A stretch of 64,000 nucleotides of DNA. It comes from an uncultured Luteitalea sp. Its GTDB lineage: Bacteria; Acidobacteriota; Vicinamibacteria; Vicinamibacterales; Vicinamibacteraceae. A program made the position numbers and the translations under genes. Location: the NCBI GenBank assembly GCA_934541105.1, contig CAKTDA010000005.1, forward strand, positions 248,001-312,000, in the 5' to 3' direction. Below, one piece after another: positions 45,410-56,458 of the stretch; position 1 is the first letter of the stretch, and every line of letters begins with the position of its first letter. The notes beneath the pieces were generated by a model. That model saw only the letters and a list, made by a program, of their open reading frames with translations, made no database searches and was not told the DNA's origin.

Positions 45410-46567
45410 ATGACGCCGTGGCGGTCGATCGTCGTTGTGGCAGCACTCGTGCTCGCACCATCCGTGAGCGTACACGCGCAGGGTGCCGGCACCGCGCCCG
45501 GGACGGTGGACGTCTACACCGCCGGTGAAGGCGGCTATCACACGTTCAGGATCCCGTCGGTGATCGCGGCGGCCGACGGGTCGCTCCTGGCCTTTGCCGA
45601 AGCGCGCCGCGGCGGGGCTGGCGACAGCGGCGACATCGATCTCGTGCTCAAGCGAAGCCGGGACGGTGGCGCGACATGGTCCGCGCTGGCGGTCGTCGGC
45701 GACAACGGACCGAACACGTTCGGCAATCCCTGTCCCGTGCTCGACGCGCGAACGGGCACGCTGCTGCTGCTGACGACGCAGAACCTCGGCGTGGACCGCG
45801 AGAAGGACATCATTGCCGGGGCGAGCAAGGGCGGGCGCACGGTCTGGCTGATGCGGAGTACCGACCATGGCGCGACATGGTCCACGCCCGTCGAGATCAC
45901 CGCCAGCACGAAGCGCGACGACTGGACGTGGTACGCCACGGGCCCCGGCATCGGCATCCAGATGCGCAACGGCCGGCTCGTGATCCCGGCCAACCACGCG
46001 GTCGCGGGCACCGGCGACCATCATGCGCATGTCCTGCTCAGCGACGATGGCGGAGGCACGTGGCGGATTGGCGGCACGTCGGACGCCGGCACGAACGAGA
46101 GCCAGGTCGTCGAGCTCGCCGACGGCCTGCTGCTGTTGAACATGCGCAACCACCCGCCGATGGCCGGTACGAGCTACCGCCGCGTGGCCACGAGCCGGGA
46201 CGGTGGCGAGACGTGGTCGCCCGCACGCCTCGATCGGGCGCTGATCGAGCCGCCCGCCCAGGCCAGCATCATCCGGCTGACGCTGCCGGAATTGCAGGAA
46301 CGCAAGCGGCTGCTCTTCAGCAACCCCGCCAGCGCGCGGCGCGAACGCATGACGGTGCGCGTCAGTTACGACGGCGGCGACACGTGGCCCGTCGCGCGCG
46401 TCGTGCACGAGGGGCCAGCCGCGTACTCGAGCCTCGTCGCGATGCCCGACGGCCGCATCGGCCTGCTGTACGAGCGCGGGACGAAGGCACCCTACGAGAC
46501 GATCGTCTTCACGACGTTCACGCTCGAGTGGCTCACCCACGGAAAGGACCGCCCGGCCGCGCGCTGA
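45410..46567 (+). CDS. Exported sialidase (GH33, BNR/Asp-box repeats)
   Basis: A 385-residue six-bladed propeller enzyme with a signal peptide (VVVAALVLAPSVSVHAQ). The FRIP motif occurs as FRIPSVI near residue 47, carrying the first catalytic-triad Arg. Five Asp boxes are visible: SRDGGATW, STDHGATW, SDDGGGTW, SRDGGETW and SYDGGDTW. It would release terminal sialic acids from glycans outside the cytoplasm. The ATG at 45410 is chosen because the upstream in-frame extension runs through the palindromic repeats and lacks protein character; an ATG at 45392 is possible. NanA follows 19 bp downstream. Confidence 0.9.
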   Translation: MTPWRSIVVVAALVLAPSVSVHAQGAGTAPGTVDVYTAGEGGYHTFRIPSVIAAADGSLLAFAEARRGGAGDSGDIDLVLKRSRDGGATWSALAVVGDNGPNTFGNPCPVLDARTGTLLLLTTQNLGVDREKDIIAGASKGGRTVWLMRSTDHGATWSTPVEITASTKRDDWTWYATGPGIGIQMRNGRLVIPANHAVAGTGDHHAHVLLSDDGGGTWRIGGTSDAGTNESQVVELADGLLLLNMRNHPPMAGTSYRRVATSRDGGETWSPARLDRALIEPPAQASIIRLTLPELQERKRLLFSNPASARRERMTVRVSYDGGDTWPVARVVHEGPAAYSSLVAMPDGRIGLLYERGTKAPYETIVFTTFTLEWLTHGKDRPAAR

Positions 46568-46586
46568 GCGCCGCGGGCTGCACGCC

Positions 46587-47483
46587 ATGTCGCACCCACT
46601 TGCCGGCATCCTGCCGGCCACGGTCACGCCACTCGACGACGCGGGGCGGTTCGCCCGTGCGCCGTTCGAACGACTGCTCGCACGCCTCTACGAGAAGGGC
46701 GTCCACGGCGTCTACGTCTGCGGCACGACGGGCGAGGGGCTGCTGCTCCCGCGTGCCGATCGCGAGGCCGTCACCGAGGCCGCGGTCGCGTGCACGCCGG
46801 CGGGACGGCACGTGATCGCGCACGTCGGTGCGGCGTCGATGGCCGAGACGCTGGCGCTCACCGAGCACGCGGCGCGCGTGGGCGCGCACGCCATCTCCAG
46901 CATGCCGCCGACGGTGGCGCCGTTCTCGTTTGCCGACGTCTTCCGCTACTACGAGACGCTGGCGACGCGCAGCGCAGTGCCGGTCGTCGTGTACTACCTG
47001 CCCGACGTTTCGCGCGCGGTGACAACCACCGAGCAGCTCGAGGCCATCTGCGCGCTACCGAACGTGTGCGGCGTGAAGTACACCGACTTCGATCTGTACC
47101 GGATGCAGGCCGTGCTCGGGCCGGGGCGGGTGGTCTACAACGGTCGCGACGAAGTGCTGGCGGCCGGCCTGCTCATGGGCGCAAGCGGCGGCATCGGCAG
47201 CTTCTACAACATTGCGCCGGAGCTGTTCGTCGCCATCCACTCGGCCGCGCGGGAGGGTCGGTGGGAGGCCGCGCGCGGGCTGCAGGTGCAGGCGAACACG
47301 CTCATCAGCCTCGTGCTGCGCTACCCGCTGTTCCCCGCGATCAAGCAGATCCTCGCGTGGACCGGCATCGACTGCGGCGCGTGCCTGCCCCCGCGGCCCG
47401 TCCTCGACGCCACGACGCAGCGCGTCCTGCAGGAGGAACTCGCGGCCGCGGGCTTCGACGGCCTCGTGCCGCACGCACGATAG
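46587..47483 (+). CDS. nanA: N-acetylneuraminate lyase (dihydrodipicolinate synthase/NAL family)
   Basis: A 298-residue class I aldolase. GTTGEG (residues 47-51) is the carboxylate-binding loop, Tyr136/Tyr137 in VVYYLP supply the catalytic tyrosine, and Lys164 in GVKYTDFDL is the Schiff-base lysine. The stretch NGRDEVLAAGLLMGASGGIGS closely follows the NanA-specific pattern, favouring sialic-acid lyase over dihydrodipicolinate synthase. It would cleave N-acetylneuraminate to N-acetylmannosamine and pyruvate. It is the last gene of the sialic-acid set; no nanK or nanE gene is nearby, so the rest of the pathway must be elsewhere. Confidence 0.88.
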   Translation: MSHPLAGILPATVTPLDDAGRFARAPFERLLARLYEKGVHGVYVCGTTGEGLLLPRADREAVTEAAVACTPAGRHVIAHVGAASMAETLALTEHAARVGAHAISSMPPTVAPFSFADVFRYYETLATRSAVPVVVYYLPDVSRAVTTTEQLEAICALPNVCGVKYTDFDLYRMQAVLGPGRVVYNGRDEVLAAGLLMGASGGIGSFYNIAPELFVAIHSAAREGRWEAARGLQVQANTLISLVLRYPLFPAIKQILAWTGIDCGACLPPRPVLDATTQRVLQEELAAAGFDGLVPHAR

Positions 47484-47507
47484 GGCGCGCCCGGGGCGCG
47501 CGCCGCG

Positions 47508-49196
47508 TTACAGCTCGCCCTTCTTCAACTGATCGAGCAGGTAGTCCGTCGAGCGGACGGCAAGGGCCATGATCGTCAGCGTCGGGTTCTGCCAGGCGCT
47601 CGACGGGAAGCACGAGCCGTCCATGACGAACAGGTTGCGGACGTCGTGGGCCTGCAGGTACGGGTTGAGCACGGAGGCCTTGGGGTCGGTGCCCATCCGC
47701 GCGGCGCCGACCTCGTGGGCCTGGCCGCGCATCCCGTGCCGCTGCCGGATGTTCTTCGCGCCGATGCCCTCGAGCATCTCGGCGGCGCGCGTCGCCATGT
47801 CGCGCTGCATCGTGCGCTCGTTGTCGCCGGGATTGATGCGCAGCCGCACGACCGGGATGCCGTAGGCATCCACCATGTCCGGATCCACCTCGCACCGGTT
47901 CTCCGCGTACGGCAGGCACTCGCCGAAGCCGGCGAAGTTCACCGTCGAGGGCCGCGGGGCCGCGACCGCGCGCTTGTAGGCCTCGCCGATGCCGGGTGCG
48001 CCGAAGTCGAAGCCCGCGCTGACGTACGTGCTGAGGGCGTACCCGCGCAGGAAGCCGTCGGTCTTCGGGCCGCCGGGCAGGTTGCGGAACCGCGGCGTGA
48101 GCAGGCCGCACGGCCGGTTCGCGCCGGCCATCGTCGGCTGCCCGACCAGGTCGGGCACCTCGCCTGATGCGCCGGCATCGGAGAAATGCGTCATCAGGTA
48201 CTTGCCGAGCACGCCGCTCGAGTTCGCAAGGCCGTTGGCATCCTGCCGCGTCGAGGAGTTGAACAGCATGCGCACCGACTCGAGCGTCTGCGCGCAGAGG
48301 GCCACGACCTTGCCGAAGACCTCGCGCGGCTGCCGCGTCTCGCGGTCGATGTAGAGCACGCCGCGCGCACGGTGCGTGGCCGGATCCATCAGCACCTTGT
48401 AGGCCATCGCGCCGGTCACGAGCGTGCAGCGGCCCGTGGCGACCGCGTCGGCGATCGTCGTGAACGCGGCGTTGAAGTACGAGTGCGTGACGCACCCGTG
48501 CTCGCAGGGCCCGCAGTAGTGGCACGGCTGCCGCCGCGTGCCGATCGCCCGCGTCAGGTTGGCCGTGCGGCCCTGCGTCACGGTGTAGCCGAACGCCTTG
48601 CGCACGCGCTGGCGCACCGCCACTTCGTCGCACGTCAGTCCCATGGCCGGCTGGAACCGGCCGTCGGGCAACTGCGGCAGCCCTTCGGCCATCGCAGAGA
48701 CGCCGACGTAGTCCTCGACGAGGTCGTAGTACGGCGCGATGTCGGCGTACGCGATCGGCCAGTCGACGCCCGCGCCGTCGTGCGACGCCGCCTTGAAGTC
48801 GATGTCGCTGAGGCGCAGGCACGCCCGGCCCCAGATGTTGGTCCGGCCGCCCACGACGCGGGTCCGCACCCAGAGGAAGTCCGGCGTGGAGTCGTCGCGA
48901 TACGGTTCGTCGACGTCGCTGGCGTACCAGTCGGCGTTCCACTCGCGCACGGCGTACGACTGGGACTGCCGCGGCCTCTCGTCTTCGAGCGGGCGCTTCG
49001 TGCGGCCGCGGTACGGCAACTGGTAGGCCTGGACGTGCTCCGTGTAGTCCCCGTCGGTCAGCGCGCGGCCCGCCTCGAGCACGGCCACGCGCAGGCCCGC
49101 CTCGGCAAGCCGCTTGGCGGCCCAACCGCCAGACGCCCCCGAACCGACGATGACGACATCGAAGTGCTGCCCGGCGGGATCGGTCTGCTGTGTCAT
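47508..49196 (-). CDS. GMC family oxidoreductase (FAD-dependent sugar/alcohol dehydrogenase, large subunit)
   Basis: A 562-residue flavoprotein. The start at 49196 places the FAD dinucleotide fold right at the N-terminus (VVIVGSGASGGWAAKRLAEAG). GRTNIWGR and a Cys-rich motif CHYCGPCEHGC near residue 235 follow, the latter typical of the gluconate/2-keto-gluconate dehydrogenase-like branch. The C-terminal GMC motif ends with FVMDGSCFPSSAWQNPTLTIMALAVR. It is 11 bp downstream of the subunit-3-like gene and should form a periplasmic or membrane-bound dehydrogenase with it. The substrate is unknown. Confidence 0.9.
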   Translation of the reverse strand: MTQQTDPAGQHFDVVIVGSGASGGWAAKRLAEAGLRVAVLEAGRALTDGDYTEHVQAYQLPYRGRTKRPLEDERPRQSQSYAVREWNADWYASDVDEPYRDDSTPDFLWVRTRVVGGRTNIWGRACLRLSDIDFKAASHDGAGVDWPIAYADIAPYYDLVEDYVGVSAMAEGLPQLPDGRFQPAMGLTCDEVAVRQRVRKAFGYTVTQGRTANLTRAIGTRRQPCHYCGPCEHGCVTHSYFNAAFTTIADAVATGRCTLVTGAMAYKVLMDPATHRARGVLYIDRETRQPREVFGKVVALCAQTLESVRMLFNSSTRQDANGLANSSGVLGKYLMTHFSDAGASGEVPDLVGQPTMAGANRPCGLLTPRFRNLPGGPKTDGFLRGYALSTYVSAGFDFGAPGIGEAYKRAVAAPRPSTVNFAGFGECLPYAENRCEVDPDMVDAYGIPVVRLRINPGDNERTMQRDMATRAAEMLEGIGAKNIRQRHGMRGQAHEVGAARMGTDPKASVLNPYLQAHDVRNLFVMDGSCFPSSAWQNPTLTIMALAVRSTDYLLDQLKKGEL

Positions 49197-49207
49197 GGCC
49201 CTGACGC

Positions 49208-49882
49208 TCACTGGTGGCCTTCGGCGTGCGTACACGCCGGAAAGTCGGTGAAGAAGACCGTCCCGGTGAACCCGAGCTCCTTCATGCCCGCTTCCGACGA
49301 GAAGTGCGCGCCGGCAATCCACGTCTTCAGCACGCGCACCGGCGAGTCGAGCGTGAGCCGCTGTGGCGCCGTCGGCGTCGATGGCGCAGGTGCGTCGAGC
49401 GGCGGAGGCGTTGCCGGCGGCACGTCGGGCACCGCCGCGGCGGCCTCCTCGAGCAGCGCATGCTGCTGCGCCGGTGCGATGTTCCGGAACGGCGCGCCGT
49501 GGCGGTCGCGCGCCACGGCGTCGAGCATCGCGAGCGCGTTCACGACAGGCCGCCGCACGGCCTCACGCTCGATCGCGAGCACGGCGTCGATGTAGGCCGG
49601 GCTGCCGCTTGCGACCGCGCCGGGCACGATGATGTCGGAGACGATCGTCAGCGTCGCGAACTGGTGCGCGTCGAAGAAGCGTGGTGAGGAGGGCTCGCTC
49701 GCGTCCGCGGTGGGTGCGTGCGGCCGCTGCGTGACGTGCGCGGCAAGCGGGTGCGCGTGGGCCGGTTCGCTGGCGGCAGCCGGCGTGCCGAGCGCGACAC
49801 CAAGGCCGCCGGCAAGTCCCTGGAGCGCCGACCGGCGCGTCATGCGAGTGGCCGTGTGCGGAGTCGGGTCTGGGGCCGCCAT
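49208..49882 (-). CDS. Gluconate 2-dehydrogenase subunit 3 family protein (Tat-exported)
   Basis: A 224-residue partner of the GMC oxidoreductase. The Tat leader TRRSALQGLAGGLGVALG lies near residues 14-35. A His/Pro-rich stretch follows, and then the subunit-3 domain (FDAHQFATLTIVSDIIVPG, and YIDAVLA further on). Its Tat signal probably carries the cofactor-loaded large subunit, which lacks one, across the membrane. A proline-rich insert (VPPATPPPLDAPAPSTPT) near residue 160 is not a usual part of the family. Confidence 0.85.
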   Translation of the reverse strand: MAAPDPTPHTATRMTRRSALQGLAGGLGVALGTPAAASEPAHAHPLAAHVTQRPHAPTADASEPSSPRFFDAHQFATLTIVSDIIVPGAVASGSPAYIDAVLAIEREAVRRPVVNALAMLDAVARDRHGAPFRNIAPAQQHALLEEAAAAVPDVPPATPPPLDAPAPSTPTAPQRLTLDSPVRVLKTWIAGAHFSSEAGMKELGFTGTVFFTDFPACTHAEGHQ

Positions 49883-50272
49883 GTGCGCAGTATAGGACTG
49901 CGCGCCGGTGGACGCACGTCAGGCGGCGCCCGCCGCGGATGCCCGCGACAGAATCCGCGCACGTGGCTCGTCGCTTGCGGCGAGCCGCTGCACGACGCCG
50001 CGCCCCGCGCCGCGGGCGCGAGCCGGCCGCCCGTGCTCTCGCTGCTGCTTGCCGCGTCGATGGCGGGACTCGTCGCGGCGGCCTGCGTGACGTGGCCTCA
50101 GGCTCGCGCGAGGCAGCGTGCCTTGCCGCGGCGCCAGCAGCGCCCGCACAACCCGCGACGCGCGAGGTGCTCCGCGTGTCGGAACGGGTCTGGCAGCGCG
50201 GCGCCGGCGCGCCTGACATGTGACGGCGGCTACGCGTCACCAGCCCGAATCCCGAATCCCGCCACCCGGCGC
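49883..50272. other. 390-bp intergenic region without a supported gene
   Basis: Between two minus-strand genes. All three plus frames are open in part, but none has a ribosome-binding site and consistent codon use together. One frame contains a short hydrophobic run (VLSLLLAASMAGLVAAACV), possibly a decayed signal peptide. A period-7 repeat closes the region at its right end. Confidence 0.4.
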
Positions 50273-50273
50273 C
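50246..50273. repeat. Heptanucleotide tandem repeat (CGAATCC unit)
   Basis: Two exact CGAATCC units followed in register by CGCCACC and CGGCGCC. The tract ends exactly at the stop codon of the minus-strand YdeI-like gene. Confidence 0.55.
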
Positions 50274-50866
50274 TACACGATGGTCTCGCCGCGCTCGAGC
50301 ATCGCGACGAGTGCCGCGATCTTTCGTGCGCGGCCGGCCGGCGTCTTCATGTTGTTCGTCCTGAAGGCAATCGCGAAGAGGTTCGGCTTGCTCAGCGTGG
50401 CAAATGTCGCACGTGCGCGCGGGCTGGCCTCGATGGCGCCGCGCAGGTCCTCCGGCACGGTGTCGGCCGACGCCGTGCGCATCGGCGCGTACGCGCGGTC
50501 CCACCGCCCGTCGGCCTTCGCGGCGTCCACCTGCCGCTGCCCGTGCGGCGTCATCCGTCCGGCGGCGACGAGCCGCGCGACATGCCCGCGATTGATCTGG
50601 CTCCAGAGGCCTTTCGGCCTCCGCGGCGTGTAGCGCTGGAGATAGGACTCGGCGTCGTAGCCGCGCCGGATGCCGTCGATCCACCCCCAGCAGAGTGCGA
50701 CGTCGAGCGCCTCGGCCAGCGTGACCGACGCCACACCCGACGACGCCTTGTAGAGGCGGAGCCACAGCTCGGGTGCACGGTCGTGGTGGGATCGCATCCA
50801 GCGCTCGAGCGCCGCGCTCGAGCGGAACGTCCTGATGTCGTCGGGACCTGGTGCCGTTGCGCTCAT
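50273..50866 (-). CDS. YdeI/OmdA family (bacteriocin-protection-like) protein
   Basis: A 197-residue cytoplasmic protein of the YdeI/OmpD-associated family. Landmarks are the N-terminal WMRSHHDRAPELWLRLYK, the core ALDVALCWGWIDGIRRGYD with YTPRRPKGLWSQINRGHVA, and the C-terminal RTNNMKTPAGRARKIAALV with its basic tail. Members affect sensitivity to antimicrobial peptides in some enterobacteria; the molecular activity is unknown. The start at 50866 is chosen over an ATG 18 bp earlier. It diverges from the six-TM kinase gene with 36 bp between starts. Confidence 0.85.
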   Translation of the reverse strand: MSATAPGPDDIRTFRSSAALERWMRSHHDRAPELWLRLYKASSGVASVTLAEALDVALCWGWIDGIRRGYDAESYLQRYTPRRPKGLWSQINRGHVARLVAAGRMTPHGQRQVDAAKADGRWDRAYAPMRTASADTVPEDLRGAIEASPRARATFATLSKPNLFAIAFRTNNMKTPAGRARKIAALVAMLERGETIV

Positions 50867-50902
50867 CTGCGAGACGCCGATCATACGGCGCCTGGCCGTC
50901 AG

Positions 50903-52558
50903 ATGTCGCCCGTGCGGCGCGTCGAGGGCATGATGGTGCCGTACGCCATGGCCGACGAGATCGCGAACGCTCGACCGCAGTTCCGGCCCACGCCGACGTC
51001 GCCGGGCACGCGGATGCCGCCGATGCTGCTCGCGCAGGTCGCGCAGCGCGTGCGCGTGTGGGCGGCGCTCTATGCGTTCGTCTTCTTCATGGTCGCGATC
51101 CTGCCGGTGCTCGTGCTGCCCGAGGAGCGCGCCCATTTCGTCTCGAGCGCCTGGCGCTGGGCGCCCCCGGTTGCCTCGATCGTCGTCGCGCTGTTCGTGA
51201 CCGCCGTCATCTCGCGGCGATCGCTCGCGCCGGCGACGGTGCTCGTCCTCGGCCTGGCGTTTCAGGTCGCCGGCAGCTACGGCATTGCCGCGGCCGAGTA
51301 TCTGTCGCCGTCGCCAACCGACCCCCGTCTGCCCCTCACGGGCCTCTCGTGGGTGGCGGTGTGGATGCTCAGCTTCACCATCACCGTCCCGAGCCCGCCT
51401 GCCTGGGCCCTCACCGCCGCGCTTGCATCGGCGAGCGCCGTGCCCGCGGTCGTGGCTCTCTCGACGTGGCGCGGCGCCATGCCGCCGATCGACGCCTTCC
51501 GCTTCGGTCTGCACATCCTCCTGCCGTACCTGCTGGTGGTGCTCGTTGCGTACGTCAGCGCGAGGATCGTGCATCGCCTCGGCACCGAACTGACGCGCGC
51601 GCTCGACCTCGGCGCCTACCGGCTCGTGGAGCGGCTCGCGCACGGCGGCATGGGCGAGGTGTGGCGCGCGCAGCATCGCCTGCTGGCCCGCCCGGCCGCG
51701 GTCAAGCTCATACGGCCCGAACTGCTCGAAGGCGCGAGTGGCGCCCGGCAGGCCGAGCTCCGCAGCCGTTTCGAACGCGAGGCGCAGACGATTGCGCAGC
51801 TGAAGTCGCCGCACACGATCGAGCTCTTCGACTACGGCGTCGCGGACGACGGCGCGTTCTACTACGTGATGGAACTGCTCGACGGGTTCGACCTCAAGGC
51901 CCTCGTCGATCGATCCGGTCCCGTGCCCGTGGAGCGCGCGGCGCACCTGCTCGTGCAGGTGTGCCACTCGCTGGCGGAGGCGCACGCCGCCGGTGTCGTC
52001 CACCGCGACATCACCCCGTCAAACGTCGTCGTGTGCCGCTACGGACGGGACGTGGACTTCGTGAAAGTGCTCGATTTCGGATTGGCCAAGCCGCCCGCTG
52101 CCCTGCTCGGCGACGATGGCGGCACGACGCGCGAGGGCGCGACGGCGGGCGGGACGCCGGCATTCATGTCGCCGGAGCAGGCGCTCGGCGCGCGGACGCT
52201 CGACGGGCGATCGGACATCTACGCGGTAGGGTGCCTCGCGTACTGGCTCGTCACCGGCCAGGTGGTGTTCCCGAACACGACGCCAGTGGCGACGCTCGTC
52301 GCGCACACGCAGACGCCGCCCGAGCCGCCCTCGCAACGGACCGAACTGCCGGTGCCTGCGTCGTTCGACGCGCTCGTGCTTGCGTGCATTGCGAAGTCTC
52401 CTGCCGACCGGCCGTCGTCGGCCGAGGAACTCGCCGAGCGGTTCGCGTCGCTGTCGGACGTGCCGCGCTGGAGCAGCGCACAGGCACGTGCATGGTGGGA
52501 CCTGCATCGGCCCGGGGGGGAGAAAAGTCAGAAGTCAGAAGTAGGAAGTCAGAAGTGA
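50903..52558 (+). CDS. Ser/Thr protein kinase with N-terminal six-helix membrane domain
   Basis: A 551-residue kinase whose first 240 residues contain six hydrophobic helices, followed by a Hanks-type domain in the cytoplasm. The kinase motifs are GGMGEV (glycine loop), AVKLIRPE (ATP lysine), HRDITPSN (catalytic loop, with Thr in place of the usual Lys), LDFGLAK and GTPAFMSPEQ. The membrane part has no recognised sensor fold. Start codons at 50903, 50930, 50933 and 50948 are all possible; the last two are nearest a weak GAGGG. The final 12 residues (from EKSQKSEV on) are read from the period-7 repeat, suggesting the original stop was lost or shifted. Confidence 0.85.
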   Translation: MSPVRRVEGMMVPYAMADEIANARPQFRPTPTSPGTRMPPMLLAQVAQRVRVWAALYAFVFFMVAILPVLVLPEERAHFVSSAWRWAPPVASIVVALFVTAVISRRSLAPATVLVLGLAFQVAGSYGIAAAEYLSPSPTDPRLPLTGLSWVAVWMLSFTITVPSPPAWALTAALASASAVPAVVALSTWRGAMPPIDAFRFGLHILLPYLLVVLVAYVSARIVHRLGTELTRALDLGAYRLVERLAHGGMGEVWRAQHRLLARPAAVKLIRPELLEGASGARQAELRSRFEREAQTIAQLKSPHTIELFDYGVADDGAFYYVMELLDGFDLKALVDRSGPVPVERAAHLLVQVCHSLAEAHAAGVVHRDITPSNVVVCRYGRDVDFVKVLDFGLAKPPAALLGDDGGTTREGATAGGTPAFMSPEQALGARTLDGRSDIYAVGCLAYWLVTGQVVFPNTTPVATLVAHTQTPPEPPSQRTELPVPASFDALVLACIAKSPADRPSSAEELAERFASLSDVPRWSSAQARAWWDLHRPGGEKSQKSEVGSQK

Positions 52559-52595
52559 AGTCAGAAGTGAAGTCAGAAGTGAAGTCAGAAGTGGG
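52525..52595. repeat. Tandem repeat of AAGTCAG heptamers and AAGTG pentamers
   Basis: Begins with AAGTCAG, AAGTCAG, AAGTAGG, AAGTCAG, then alternates AAGTG and AAGTCAG three times (12-bp unit) and ends AAGTGGG. It overlaps the kinase 3' end and contains its stop codon. Confidence 0.85.
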
Positions 52596-52640
52596 ACGGC
52601 AGAAGATGCTCACGTGGCGCGGGGATGAGTCGATTCGTGG

Positions 52641-52662
52641 GCGTCGACGTTCACGTCGACGC
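52641..52662 (+). repeat. Interspersed 22-bp palindrome, copy 4
   Basis: Arms GCGTCGACGT / ACGTCGACGC around TC, preceded by TCGATTCGTGG as in copy 3. It lies 10 bp beyond the stop codon of the minus-strand small membrane protein gene. Confidence 0.8.
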
Positions 52663-52672
52663 TTGCATTTCA

Positions 52673-52906
52673 CTATGGCCGTTCGAGCTTGTAGAGGTAC
52701 CGGAGCAGGCCGACGTTGAGGAGCAGGCACGCGAGGCTCGCGAACGCGGCGGGCCAGACGACGGTGGAATCGCCCCCGAGGAACGCGTTCATCGTCGCCG
52801 TGAACAGCCAGAGCTGCAGGATCACGACGACGATCACGAACGCGAGCATCCCGTAGATGATCGTGCTGCGCTGCTCGCGGGTGAAGACGCGGCGCCGGGC
52901 GGCCAT
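52673..52906 (-). CDS. Small two-helix membrane protein (DUF6755-like), end of the nitrate-reductase-like operon
   Basis: A 77-residue protein with a basic N-terminus (MAARRRVFTREQRS) and two membrane helices (IIYGMLAFVIVVVILQLWLF and AAFASLACLLLNVGLLRYLY). It starts 1 bp after the Rieske gene's stop. Its size, topology and position recall small accessory membrane subunits that sit beside Rieske/molybdenum complexes; the family assignment is from memory and tentative. No haem ligand (His) is present in the helices. Confidence 0.7.
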   Translation of the reverse strand: MAARRRVFTREQRSTIIYGMLAFVIVVVILQLWLFTATMNAFLGGDSTVVWPAAFASLACLLLNVGLLRYLYKLERP

Positions 52907-52907
52907 G

Positions 52908-53501
52908 TCAGGTGGTCCTCCAGTCGATGCCGACCGCATAGACGTCGTCGCCTCGGACGTCGAGGCGCACGCGCGGCAGCGGTCGCGGCGGGGGGCCCGC
53001 GACGACGTTGCCCGAGCGCAGGTCGAAGACGCCGTTGTGGCATGGGCAGAAGAGCGTGCCGTCTTCCATGCGCGGCGTCACGGCGCAGGCAAGGTGCGTG
53101 CATTTCTGGCCGTACGCGACGAGTTCCGATTCCGACAGCCGCACGAGCAGGCAGTTGTCGTGCTCGCCGGGGTAGTAGAACACCTGCGCGCCCCCGACTG
53201 GCAGCGCGCGCAGTGACGCGATGCGGGCTTCCGGCAGCGACTGCTTGTCGCGCAGCCACTGCTGCGCGGCAATCCAGAACTGGCCGGTGGTGAAGGCGCC
53301 GCTCGTGAGCACCATGAACTTCATGAAGTCGCGGCGCTCGACGTAGTGGTCGGCGGGCCAGTCGATGGGGAAGTCCTGCCGCCAGGCCGGCTGCTCCTCG
53401 GCAGGTCGGAAGTCGGGCGCCACGCTGAGGCGCTCGCCTTCATGTGCCGGTATCTCGAGGCGCGCGGCCGTACGCGCGCGAGGGTCGATCGTCTCTGTCA
53501 T
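52908..53501 (-). CDS. Rieske 2Fe-2S protein
   Basis: A 197-residue iron-sulfur protein. The cluster ligands are complete: Cys134 and His136 in CTHLAC, Cys152 and His155 in CPCHNGVFD. Cys139 and Cys154 are positioned for the disulfide seen in high-potential Rieske proteins. An RRDFMKF motif (56-62) followed by a weakly hydrophobic segment resembles the Tat-type anchor of Rieske subunits, preceded by a longer than usual cytoplasmic extension. It lies 6 bp after the ferredoxin gene and is probably an electron carrier of the same complex. Confidence 0.9.
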   Translation of the reverse strand: MTETIDPRARTAARLEIPAHEGERLSVAPDFRPAEEQPAWRQDFPIDWPADHYVERRDFMKFMVLTSGAFTTGQFWIAAQQWLRDKQSLPEARIASLRALPVGGAQVFYYPGEHDNCLLVRLSESELVAYGQKCTHLACAVTPRMEDGTLFCPCHNGVFDLRSGNVVAGPPPRPLPRVRLDVRGDDVYAVGIDWRTT

Positions 53502-53507
53502 GGCTCC

Positions 53508-54184
53508 TCAGATCTCCACGTCGGCAAAGGGGTCGTTCGCGGCGCCCGCCGCCGGCGCGTCGGTCGCCGGAACGACCTTGAGCGACACGGCGCGTGGGCG
53601 CGACTGCTCGGACATCGCCGCGGTCACGTCCACCCATGGCGCCTGCGCGGAGAGCGCGCGCGGCGTCATCACGAACACCTTCGTCGTGATCACCTGATCG
53701 CCGAACTGGAACTGGTTGACCGGTGCCGATGCCGGCCGCAACTGCTCGATCTGTTCACGGGTGCCGAAATACAGCGCCTGGCTCGGACACACCGTCGCGC
53801 ACATGGGCTTCTTGCCGACGCTCGATCGGTCGTAGCACATGTCGCACTTCATCATGATCTGGCGGTCCTCGTAGACCTCGGGCACGCCGAACGGGCAGGC
53901 CTGCACGCAGTTGCCGCAGGCGATGCAGCGCGGCTTGCGCGCCGTCTGCACGACGCCGTCCGCGGTGCGCTTGATGGCGTCGGCCGGGCACACCTCGGCG
54001 CACGTCGGCTGCTCGCAGTGCATGCAGACGATGGGCACGGTCTGGACGCTGTCGCCGCGGTTGACGTATTCGAGGTGGATCATCGACTCGCCGCGATGCG
54101 TGTCGCACTCGGTGCAGGCGTGCACGCACGCCTGGCAGCCGATGCAGCGGTTGTGGTCGATGAAGAAGTGCAGGTGTCCGGGTT

Positions 54185-54188
<4 letters not shown>
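53508..54188 (-). CDS. Four-cluster ferredoxin subunit (4Fe-4S, NrfC/DmsB-like)
   Basis: A 226-residue electron-transfer subunit starting at a GTG that overlaps the molybdopterin-subunit stop (GTGA). Four cysteine groups are visible in the DmsB/NrfC order: CIGCQACVHAC, CMHCEQPTCAEVC, CIACGNCVQAC and CDMCYDRSSVGKKPMCATVC. No Tat signal is visible, so a cytoplasmic face location, or transport as a passenger, is likely. It would carry electrons between the membrane subunit and the molybdenum site. The C-terminal 60 residues are non-conserved. Confidence 0.92.

Positions 54189-56458
<2,270 letters not shown>

Noticed and set aside
49908..50223. Short plus-strand frames in the gap after the GMC subunit gene
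   Set aside because: No ribosome-binding site and no consistent codon bias in any one frame; at most a decayed gene.
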